Assembly (NCBI GenBank): GCA_030704615.1
Contig: CM060731.1
Location: 7,502,001 to 7,566,000, forward strand
Reading direction: 5' to 3'
Source of the DNA: Takakia lepidozioides
Lineage: Eukaryota; Streptophyta; Takakiopsida; Takakiales; Takakiaceae
Length of the DNA: 64,000 bases
Shown: one piece after another, positions 11,040 to 21,923 of the stretch
Layout: each line of letters begins with the position of its first letter
Numbering within the stretch: position 1 is the first letter of the stretch
Notes under the pieces: model-generated
The model's input: the letters and a program-made list of their open reading frames with translations, nothing else
What the model was told of the DNA's origin: nothing
Database searches by the model: none
Position numbers and translations under genes: made by a program

Positions 11040-12850
11040 GGGCATGTTCACTTTGGTTTTGGACATGCTCATGGATCCTACATGTGCATGGTACTCAAAC
11101 TCTAGTGTGTGTGTGTAGGACGGAATCGCATCTGCAGGTGGTTGCTGCTACGCTGGACTTTGGACATGGTGGATAGGCTCACGGGAGTGTGTGGGGGAGT
11201 GTGTGTGTGTGTGAGAGAGAGAGTTTTTTCATGTGTGTGTGTGTTGCTTGGGGGGGAGGGTCTGTCTGCATATGAGGGCAGATTAGGGGGTTCGACTCCC
11301 CCTCAGTTCATAGTAAAGGTCGCGTGGGTGTATTGGCGGTCTTCCTGCGCATGTGTGGTTCATGGGGAGGTGGTAGTTGAAGCAGTCCCAAGACAAGGAA
11401 GCATGTAGTTGAGTGGCAATTGCATTTGGGTGCATGAGCGGCCATGCCAAAATTTCGCGGGGTCCATTGGCAAGGTTGGAATGAGGTGGCCCCGTGAAGA
11501 TGTGGGAGAGAACGACGTGGCCTGGAAAACGTTGCCTGAGTCACATGCAATTCCGGCTGGCATAATCCTAACTTGGACCAGACTTTGCCAGAAAATTCAC
11601 TGAAAGCTCCATCCGAGGGGCAAATTTTATCCAAATGGTGTAGTTCGTGGGCAGGGTGTTTTGAAAGATGCCACTGCATAGACTGACCGTTGCAACTTTA
11701 GATTTGGCACAAAATTTCTAGTGATCATGGGACCTCCATGATCTGCCCTAGAAATTGGCAATTGTAATTCTACCCCATTCACATACAAAGTGCTCAACCC
11801 CCCCTAAACTTGTCGGAGTGTCCTCAAATTTTGTGGGATGTGAAGAAGCAATGGAATATGGGGGGCATTTGCCCTGGAAAATTTTGCAACATTGCCCACG
11901 AGCTTGGTCAAAGTGCAGTTTTGGGACACTTTCTGGATTTATGTACAAAATGGACCTCACTTTTTTATTATAATGTCCCAATTGGAACTGTCAAATTTGC
12001 TGGGATTTGGGGTGCATGTGCATGTACTAGGTAGGGACACGTTTCAATGGTTCATCCCTGTGGATGACAGGGGTAAGCAGATCCAGCCTTTCTTGTCAGG
12101 GTGGGCCTAGTTTTTGTCCAAGTGGACAGAAACTGCTCTCGCCGTTTAGGGGGTAAGAGCTGGGTTCCATGGGCACACCCAGTCGCCCCCCAAGCAAGCA
12201 CCCCCAGGAAGAATCGCCCCTTATAAATGAGACTGAGCAAGCTTGACACTCTTGGAAAATGGTGTTGAGTTCCATACTGACATGATCAAGGGATAACTGT
12301 GCCAAACCTTCTTTATAGCAGGTTATGATCAGCATAGATGCGGTAGGGAGATGATAGAAAACTAACTTTTGTAGCTTGTTGTGCCTACCATTATGCAACA
12401 ATACACCAGATGTAAACTTGCATGAGACAAGAAAAAAAAATAAGCTCAAGGGAAGTACTTACACTGTGCTCATCTTGTTGGTCACTTGTGGGTTAGTCAG
12501 ATCCACTGTCGTTGTAGTCTGATTGATAGCAGGTTTTGTACTGTCCCTGTTCAGTGAACGCTTCACCGGTTTCACCATCTCTATATTGACTACAATGATT
12601 GAAAGATTAGAATAGCATGAATGACATACAGTAAAGTAGTTTCAACAACAAAAATCCACGCACGCTAAACATCCACATCTGCTCTCACCTTTATCTGATT
12701 ATGCTTTGTTGTTGCATCGGGAGGCAAAGTCGTCGGAGCTCTGGGTGCAGGAACCCCCGTTGAGAATGTTATTGCAGGCTGCTGTGATCCTTGGCCATGG
12801 CTGTGCTCTTGAACAAGTAATTGGGCTGCCCATATGGGTATGGATGCTAT
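11040..12850. other. No assignable gene; TG/GA simple repeats
   Basis: Short TG- and GA-rich runs lie near 11105-11250 and a poly-G stretch near 11251. ORFs on both strands are short and show no domain. Nothing else could be supported. Confidence 0.4.
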
Positions 12851-12859
12851 GACACATAC

Positions 12860-13990
12860 TCAGGGATGTTTGGAGTCTTGGATGCACCATCTAACCGAGG
12901 TAATAACTTTTTCATAAGCCTCTTGCAGTTTGGCTGATCCACCAATTTCCATGGATACGGGAAGATGCAATTGTTTGCAGGGTTAGGTAAACAAGTCAGT
13001 GGGGAATCGTCCACCAACAAAGTATTGGTTGGATTGTAATGGAGCTGTAATCCTTCCAGAACTTAGACAAGTTCTTGTACATGACAGGTTTATAAGGATT
13101 GACAGGGTCAACAATTCCCACAAGCCTGTCGTAATAGTCTTGGTGAAGCATCATCTTTGGCTACTTCCCACGAAACAAAGCTTTCACTATATGAATTAGG
13201 ACAGTGCTCAATGACATGGAAGACCACACATTTACATAAAAAATCTGTAAGTAGTGATCCAGAAACTTTTGACACCCAGGTCTGGCAATGACAGTTGGCT
13301 CTGAGTGTTCCATTGTCCGTACTATGGTATCACATAACAGTCCATTCAAGTCAAGTATAAGGATATGTTTCTGCCTCTCATATGCCGAAGGTGGATTTCC
13401 TACAACTTGTACATGATCAGTCGCACATCTTTCTGTGGGGCACTCTGCAAATTCATCGAGATCTCACTGGTATATTGAGAGGGTACATGTGCCAACAATA
13501 CTACTGGTGCAGGGGACAAAAGAACTGATGCAGACTTTGCAGTTGCATCAATGAAGTAGGGGTATGGATTGAGTTAACCTTCAGAGAAACCCTCCATGTC
13601 ATCATTCCCCTCCATCTCTGAAAGTACAAACAATGAGCCTATTGTGTTTGATTTTGGTGGCGTTGAAAAAACTGCCTTGGACAGGTTGGGTGGTGAACCC
13701 ATAACATGAAAAATAGTATCCTTTGTCTGTGGCGCAGAGGGAGTGCATGGTGGACCTACAGGTTGTGAATCTGGCACATTCAAGCCAAGTTTGGCTGCGA
13801 GTGTAATGTTTAATGCAGTTGCTGCCTCAAGCTAGACTTGGACTATTGCCAAAGCTGCCTTGGAGCTGTTTTCCATCTTCAGTTGCTTGTTTTCCATAGC
13901 ATTGAGCCGAGCTGCTAGTGAACCAATTCCCTGCCTCAGCAAAAGAATAGAGTTGACTGCCAATGAGGCATCACATCTCACCCTTACAGA
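12860..13990 (-). pseudogene. FCP1/CTD-phosphatase-like HAD protein, degraded
   Basis: On the minus strand, frame pieces in order give LRQGIGSLAARLNAMENKQL (coiled coil, near 13950-13880), then a Ser/Pro-rich part (13783-13574). HILILDLNGLLCDTIVRTME follows near 13360, then RPGCQKFLDHYLQIFYVNVW and, after a stop and frame change, LLVDDSPLTCLPNPANNCIF near 13030-12970. This is the FCP1-homology HAD phosphatase order: a DLNGLL motif in place of DxDGT, then VWSSM, then the DDSP motif. Enzymes of this fold dephosphorylate phosphoserine or phosphothreonine, often on the RNA polymerase II tail. The second Asp of the catalytic motif is Asn here, and there are at least three breaks, so it is not functional as read. 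Confidence 0.7.
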
Positions 13991-14513
13991 ACACATTCAA
14001 AGAACATATTCACTACACTGATGGCTTGAACTAAGAAAAAGAGCATATGCAAGCAGCAACTAGCAAGGGCATTGAAATCATGAATACACAATATCTTGTC
14101 TACCAAAGAATGCCAAAAAACAACCATATTCATGAAGACTCAACTTTGGTACACGGGTGGTAATGGATTTACAACGCATCTGCATGATCATGCAGAGGCG
14201 TTGTGTACCTATCTCCACCCGACGAGCCAATTCAAGTGTCATTAAGATATTTGAGATGAAGGAGATGGAGGATGTTCTCTTAGGAATGCAAGAAAACTGA
14301 TGGCAACAATCTGTGCGTGATCCATTTCCAATCATACATAGTTCCATTCCTAAAAGTAATTAGGACCGCTAAATACAGCCTACTGTGGTGTATCCATGTT
14401 TGCTCCTATCAACTCTCTGTTTGTAATTTATGTGCTTACTTTGTGATCACGAATTTGGGTGGCCAAGGAGGTTTTACCACTCCTCGAAGAACTCGGCACT
14501 AGACGAGGGGTGA

Positions 14514-14830
14514 TGTCACGGACATAACCCAAAAGAACTCACCAAGAGTAATTACCAAAAGTTACCAAGTTATCGGGAGTTATCATGATTTGCCAAAAAT
14601 TACCATAAGTCACCATGAGTTACCAAGTTATCAAATTACTGAGAGTAACTCGAAAAGTGTTTATGAAGATTTCTTGGTTGAAGAAGCTTATTAAGAAACT
14701 TCATTTGGTTGAGGAAGCTTATCGAGAGACTTCATTTGGCTACAGAAGTTTCTCAAGATACTTCCCTTGGTTGGGATCTTAGGAAAATTCCTAGTAACTA
14801 GTATATATAGGAAGGTAAATGCAGACTACA
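14514..14830 (+). mobile_element. LTR-like relic with TATA box (family shared with 62.75 kb)
   Basis: It starts TGTCACGGACATAACCC and runs through many TTACCA/AGTTACC repeats, then GAAGCTTATTAAGAAACTTC-type repeats, to a TATATATA box (about 14797-14805). The segment at 62752-63085 shares the start (ATCACGGACATAGCCC), the TTACCA-rich middle and the GGAAGCTTC part. A TG start, a promoter and dispersed copies suggest an LTR retrotransposon end. No internal coding region was found beside it. Confidence 0.5.
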
Positions 14831-15489
14831 CTGGCTCAGTTTGGACTGCAATTTGCAGTTTTCAACTGACTATATTATTCTTCACCCTATACACATAAAT
14901 ATATATTCATAGCGAATGGACTTAGAATGGGTTAGCCACTTACCATATGTACATGTGGGTACAATTATTTTGGAATTTGGATGAAATGTCATGAAGCTAT
15001 GGACTTTTGTAGGGAAGTCCAATGGACTATCACAGTCCTTCTATTGTCCCAAATGTCATCTGAAAAACCTATTTGTGCAAACCAATTCATTATATGGACT
15101 TTACAACTAGATACACAATGTTTGAATAGACACAAATATAAAATTTGTGAACAATTCCATCCATCCATCAAGACATTATGTTGTAAAAAAAAAAAACCCC
15201 CATAATGACAATTTGTCCATAGCATTTTGAAAAATTCATTTGGGTGGATATCTGCTAAGAATATATATATTATTATTGTCTTTAGGAGCTTATTGTTATA
15301 TGGACAAATTTTATAAACTACAAGATAATAATAAATAATTATTATTTCTAAATAAAGAAAAAATAAATAAATAAATATCTCAAATATTTGGGATGAGACC
15401 ATTTACTAAAAATGATTAGTATACCATTACCTATGAAGATAAAAATATATTTGAAAAAACATCTTTAATTAGAATTTTCTCATGGACCT

Positions 15490-16290
15490 TCAGTGGAGGG
15501 CACATTTGCCACTTTTGAGCCAGTATAGTCTGCACTTCCCTAGGAGAGGAGGCTTGACACTCCTCAATTTTACCTCAGCATTTTCCTCACCCTTGATAAC
15601 TCGCAGTTGCAATGTGTAGTTTTGGTGCATCATCTCCACCAGACGGTTTTCTTTTTGTAGATCCTCCTGGTAAGTAAGCTCTTTGTTTTTGGCTTCTTTG
15701 AGCTCACTCTCATACCTTTGACATTGGTCTCTGCACATGCATCTTACGTTGCATGTTCAAGGGTTGCATAGAGGATGAACTTGTCTATCAGCTATTATGG
15801 ACAGACAATTAACACCTGAATATTGGACATAAAGTAGAGCAAGTTTGAAAAAGAGAGTTTTGAAGTAATACCCATACCGCAAGCTCTTAAGCTCAACATG
15901 GAGTTGCACAATCTCCAGCTTAGCCCCTGTAAGCTCAGCTTTCAAACTTTTATGGGCTTGAGACTTCCGTGTCTCTTCCAAAGTTGTCTCGACCTTTCTC
16001 AAAGACTCAGTCAGCTCTTGTATCACCTTCTTGGAATCATTCCAACGGCCCTAGAATGCTCTCATTCTATTTTTTGTTGCTTCTAGACCTACTTGAAGCT
16101 TCATGCTACTGATCGAGTTTTCCTGAAACACAGAGCATTAAGTCAAGATGCATTTTAAATCTACATTTATACATCCATTGTTTCAGATGTCTAATATAAC
16201 TGTCTTAATGATGGATTTTCAACAAGGAGTAGCTCATTGAGCAGCTGCAACGTAACAGCAAGGAGTGCCCGGAACTGCAAAACAATCTGG
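15490..16290 (-). pseudogene. Coiled-coil protein gene fragment, spliced
   Basis: Three exon-like blocks lie on the minus strand. The first is near 16283-16205 (QFRALLAVTLQLLNELLLVE). The second is about 16122-15878 and ends at CG|GTATGG. The third is 15730-15490 after an AG acceptor, in matching phase. Block 2 reads VIQELTESLRKVETTLEETR and block 3 reads QRYESELKEAKNKELTYQED: heptad-rich coiled coil. Block 2 has an in-frame stop near 16053. I do not recognise the family; a kinesin-like or microtubule-associated tail is possible but unsupported. Confidence 0.45.
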
Positions 16291-16299
16291 CTGTCGTTT

Positions 16300-19200
16300 T
16301 TAAGGTAGGCATGCCTGTGAGTTCTCTTGAGTTTATATAGAGGAGAGGTAGTTTCTCAGAAAGTCTCTGGGGCTCAAAAGAACAAAAAGACTATTTATAT
16401 ATATACATATTTATAAACTGTCAGTTTCAAGGGCAGTTTTTAAAATTGGTGGAAGACAACAAGGGGCAAGATGAGTGCATGAGAGAAAAGATTAGAGTAC
16501 ATTGGAAGCCTCATCTAGAAAAAAAATGAGGTGAATTCATTCGCATTCTCTTTACTCTGTTCTATGTAAAAGTTGACAGCGTACCATGCATCCAACACAA
16601 GTTCGAGCTACTCTTGCTTTCAGTTCCAGTACTCCCACCCAAATTCCAGTATCCAGTATCTGGTACTCCAGTCCAATTTCTAGTATTCCAGTACTCAAAT
16701 ACAGTTCTAGTATCTTACATTCTTGTCATTATTGTAAAAACTACATAAACTCATCTTGATTCTTGTTTATCCATCATATGTATTCGGCCACGCCGACCTT
16801 GACTTCTTGTCTAGTCTTGTACATCTAGTCTGATCTCTTCTTTGAGTTTAGTCATGTTCTCGTCCTTGACAATTATGAAATAATTACGGGGCAGACTGTA
16901 TAAACTATTGATCTATAGAGCACAAAGACATAATGCAATACTGTGTGAAAGAACAATATTTCAGGATGTTGGGTTCCTCCAAAAACCACCGTAAGCTCTG
17001 GCGGTCCCGATTTTTTAGTAAAAAATATTTAAAAACTAAAAATTGTGACCTCCAGATCTGTCAGTTTCAAATTTAATAAAATAAAATAAAAATGAGGGCC
17101 GCCAGCTTTGGGACACCCTACTCAAGCGTTACCAAATTTTAATAAAAAAAAAAAAGAACCAGCTAGCTCTGCGGTCATGAATTTAATAATAAATAAATAA
17201 ACATTATGATCGTCAGCTCTGACGATCCTAAATTTATTAAAAATAAAAAATAAAAATAAAATTGGGATTGTGTAATACAGGTCATGTTAGTCTGACGCTG
17301 ACGTAGGGTTGCGTCCCTTTGGCTTTATCTTAAAACAAATGCTAAAAATATGGGAGATAATAGAAAGATGTCACAAGAGCTAGAAATACAAAAATAATAT
17401 TCATGTGACTTAAATAAATTATCAAAAACTGTCATGTCAACAATATATATATTTCAAAAGTTTAATTAATTAGGTTCAATATATATCTTCAAAATTTGTT
17501 AAAATAAAAGTGGAACCACGAATGCTGACGGGCCTATATAATTTTAAAATATTTAAAATAATTTGTGAGCGTTAGTGCTAGCAATCCCGTTATAACTAAA
17601 AACACTTTAAAATTGGGACCGCCATAGTTGGTCGTCCTGATTGATAAGAAAATATTTAATAAATTCATGATCGCAAACATCTGGAGGTCCTGATTTTTAA
17701 GAATAATTTAATAAATTGAGATCACTAATTCGGGCTGTCTTGAACTATCAAGATAATATTAAATTTGTTTTGGTTCACTGAAACAATGACGCCGCGTAAT
17801 GATTTCGTTTCAACGGCCCGTAATCGATCAATTTGTCAGACGGCTGTTTGAGTTTTTTTTTGTGTGAATTCAATTGTTACTAAGGTATCTTAGGCTCTCA
17901 TTAAAAATCCAAATGAGGTTTTACCTAGTGATGGTTTTTGATTGAGATTTTGTTATGTTCAAGTCCACAAACTATCAGAACGAATCCATTTATCCAAGGC
18001 CATTATGCCCAAGCAAGGCTAAAGCTTGATGGAGGTCCTCCAAGCACAGCCCATGAGGGCTGTCATTGGATGCTCGCAATAGCGCATAGACAACGTTGCG
18101 CAGCACGATTTTTTTTTGTGGTGGACCAGCGGTCCAACGGTGGTCCTAGCCACCGTCGGGCTGCTGATTACCCCCGCGGCTGGCCAATAGCTCTGCGGCA
18201 GCAAGCATGTGTCAGGGCGGAGGACCGCTGGTCCGAGGCATCTTAATTTTATCCAGTGTTTTCTGGTTTAAAAAGGGAGGAGGGGTGACGAGCCCTGGAA
18301 GCGCGCGGCCAAGGTGACGATAAATTTGAAACTGTAGTGAAGCGATGTAAAAACAATATCTTGAAAAATACGAGATCATTGTCAACCGTATCGTTTGAAA
18401 TAGCCTATTGGATCAGGGTTGCACAAATGCATGTGACGTGGCGCTGACACGTCCGAGTCACATTCAGACGTGCGTCCCATTACCTCCAAAATAGATATTA
18501 TCTCTCGTAAATTATTTTTCTCATTTAATTTTTATTAGTTAAATTTTACCCTAGGTATCAAGGAGGAAGCTTAGGTGGAATGTGGACTACATAGGTCGAT
18601 CTATAATTTTATTATAATTATTTTATTGATTTAAATTATAATAATTTAGCTACGACATGTGAGTTTGGAGATCGCTTGAATTTTATGTATTTTTCAATTC
18701 GCTGCAACAGCCAAAATTTGATAGTCATGGCTATTAAAAAAATTTAATTACATACGACGGCCAAATATTGGTTGTCATTTGGATTTTTATATTTTGATGA
18801 GTTGCGACAATTTTTAAAAATTTAAAGAAAATTGGTGCGACCGCCAAGCTTGGTAGTTGCATCAATTAACAAAGAATTACGTCGACCACAAGAATTAGAA
18901 CTCACCCCATTTTTATTTTTTTTGTTTTTTTTTTCTCAAAAATTGATGCGACCGCGAAAATCGACCATTGTCCTCTTGATTCATGTTAATTGATTGAGCA
19001 TTGTCTTATTTTGTGTCATCTCCTGTCCCTAATCTGGTCCTTGTTATCTCCTTCTTAAAAAAAAAAAAAAAATGTGGAGCTTTCCTGAAGAAGCGTAAAT
19101 GATGGTGTCTCTTGACCCCAAGGCCTACTACCTTCCGACAGGAAGGTGGACACCTTTGTGACACCACTAGGTGAATGGAACCCACAACAACCACTTCTGA

Positions 19201-19960
19201 GGTGGTATGAGCCACTGGACTACAACTTGGTTGTCCATTGGGATTCTAGTGTAATTGGGATCCGGTTTAGTTATTTGAACCCTCCTCTTTTGCTGCTTAA
19301 CTTAGACCAAAGCAAGCTGTGAAACTCTTGTCCAGTCTGGACTTGTATCCATGCTCATTCTTGACTTTGGATTATTTGGAAGTCAAGTTGTCAGTTTGCG
19401 TATGATGGGGTAGGTGCCCTAGCATCAGGTTGGTCCTACATATTAGGATTTATTGTGATCTGATGACTAAAGGGCGTAAGGTGTGGTTGCTTAAAACTAT
19501 TTGCTAATATACTTGCTTATCCGAAAGCAGATATTATTGATATTCAATAATTAAAAGCATACGAAGAAATTATACTGGATTGTTGTTCCACAAATCCATA
19601 AAAATAGGCTCATACACTAGTCATTCTATCTTGGATACCCATCTTTCTCCATAGGTTTCAACTAAAATTTTACTCAGGAATTCAATGAATTCTGGTAATT
19701 GGGTCTGTCATCCTTGAAGGATTGTAAAGGCTTCTGGCTTTCTTTGAGGGTTAAACTTTTTCCCACTTAATGAAGTGCAGTTAAGTCTTGAGGCTGGCTT
19801 CCTTCTCAAAATATGTACATACGCATACCTGTCATTGGGGTTGTGACAGCCCCAATTCAACACTCTCCCAAGGATTCATTCCTTACTCCAGCCATCAACA
19901 TTAGCAGTCTTCAGGTCAATGAAAGATTCACTGCAACTGAATAGGTTGCAAAAGGTAGTA
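16300..19960. other. AT-rich decayed region with GCCAGCTCTG-type repeats
   Basis: No credible gene. Between 16980 and 17260, and again near 17600-17760 and 18640-18960, degenerate units recur that combine a short GC-rich word (ACCGCCAGCTCTGACG and variants, or GCGACCGCCAAGCTTGG) with AT-rich filler. They look like an old dispersed or tandem repeat. The short ORF at 17938-18246 has no recognisable domain. Confidence 0.4.
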
Positions 19961-19965
19961 TGTAG

Positions 19966-20497
19966 CTAAGACTTTGTTGAAGTCCCATACCACCCATATT
20001 CATTGGACCAAGTACCTTTTGAGAACAATTTATTGCCGAGAAGATCAACCACCACATGATAATTATTTGATAGTATCAAAGTTTCTTGGCACATGGACCT
20101 TTCTGTTCTCAGTAGTTCATATGTTGGTTGATTGACTAGCTCCCTCATGGGCTCAGAGCTTTCCATGTCATGAAGACCACCTGTCAAGCAGTCTAGGACA
20201 CATTGATCGCAGTCTGATCCATCGAAGACAATAACACACCAACCCACTGCATTTTGTCTTTTCCAGCAGTCTCATGACTAACAAGTACTTTTCTCCTCTC
20301 ACCAATACTGTGGATGTGTCCAATTGCTGAATTTCATACTGATATTTTTCCATCAATATATCTAGGCACATGCAATGGAACAGGTTAGGAGCTGGCTTGC
20401 ACAAGAATATGAATAAGCTCTCATGAAGAGAGTTTCCATATCCTAGAGCAGGTTCATACTTCCTTATTCCTAGCGCATTCAATAAATTGGTCCACAC
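19966..20497 (-). pseudogene. Unknown protein, two overlapping frames
   Basis: Two minus-strand frames look like one broken gene. The first (20497 down) has GYGNSLHESLFIFLCKPAPN and EKYQYEIQQLDTSTVLVRGE. About 20250 it gives way to the other frame, with CVIVFDGSDCDQCVLDCLTG and MCQETLILSNNYHVVVDLLG, ending at 19966. The composition is protein-like, but I know no family with this pattern. Confidence 0.3.
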
Positions 20498-20499
20498 AT

Positions 20500-21923
20500 C
20501 CCATGGCCAGTCTCAGTGGTCCAACCTCAAAATGTCTATGCAACTTAACATCTCTCTTGCTCTTTCTCACACACTCCAATGTGCTAGGTCAAAACAAATT
20601 GGCTCCTCAAAATCATACGAGCCAAATTGGGTATCCATCCAATTTGTTAAAAATCATTAATTATGGATTTTATTGATATTGATAATTATCAATCCATCCA
20701 TATCCTTTCCCAATATATTGGCTCCTCAAAATGCTCAGAACTTGTCTAAGCATAGACCCAGACTTGGAAGGCAGGATCAAAAATTACAAATGACCTACAG
20801 ATATAAACTATTTGCAGGAATAGCATTAAACTCTCATACACAATAACACAACATCTTGCAAGTGAACAAGCCCATCTCCCAAAAGTCCTGCAGTCTGGTA
20901 CACGAACCTTAGATGGCATGGGCAGACCAAGGCCATAATTGTTGTTGCCTGTTGCATGGACACTGATCCAAGGAAACACACATCTATGCATTGGAAACCC
21001 ATCTCATTAAGACAAAGTCAATACAGCTTTGATGCACCACCGGCTGTCTAATGCTCTTTTGAACCAGACGTAGATATATGAATCAATGGGTTGAGCGTCC
21101 TCATTTAAACTTGATAATCAAAGGACAAGTTTCTTTGTCTCATGCTACCTCCAAAATTAGTGATGTCAGGATGAACATGCAGTTCTTTTCCATGTAAGTG
21201 AAGAAGCGCACTTGTCCCAATCAGGCATCAAATTTCAGACCAGAAAATATCACAACTGGTGGACTACGTATTCAGCTTAAAATCTTCACTATCTCAGCCC
21301 TTCAAATTTAATATATGTATGGCCTAACACAACCTCGCTGCAGTGTCACACACAAAAAGGCACAATGAAGAGATGCATTACCGGGGGCTTCCTATAGGTG
21401 GCCAGATGATAAACAAACCTTACTAAATGTCTACAACCCTAGTCCACGGTTCATCTGCAGCATCAATCAACTGAAACCTAGTCTTATGGATATGCACCGT
21501 GGCTTTCTTGTGCCTTCTTTCTTGCGCCATTGAGAGAAGAGACAAAAATTTAGGACACAAGTAGCATGGGGGACAGGGAGTATGAGAAAACAAAAGAGAA
21601 AGACCAATATGAGCGTACATGTCCGAGGATGGTTATGGAATATTATGGCTACAGATGACATAAGGATTGGGTAACAAATCACTGGATAGCAAACATCCAT
21701 ACATACCTGTCTTTGCCAAACTCTCTCTGCTGGAGCATATCACAGTTTCAGAGTTTCCACCTCCTAACCCCACAATTGGCTCTTGAAGAGTTGATATGTC
21801 ACAGCGGGAATGCTGTCAACAGTACGTCATCGACACATTCTCAGGGAATAATGAAAGAACCAACAAGCTACATAAATTCAATGGAGGAGGCAAGACAATC
21901 ACACCTTACAGAGAAACATCATT
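20500..21923. other. 3' flank of PPR locus 1; no other gene seen
   Basis: From about 21440 to 21920 the sequence resembles 28040-28490, the downstream flank of the second PPR locus. Shared words include TGAAACCTAGTCT, TATGGCTACAGAT and GGCAGACAAAG-like runs. The similarity of the two 3' flanks shows that the duplication reached past the stop codon. The rest holds no supported gene. Confidence 0.45.

Noticed and set aside
11284-11306. GGGGGTTCGACTCCCCC, resembling a tRNA T-arm
   Set aside because: Upstream sequence does not form the D, anticodon and acceptor stems of a tRNA.
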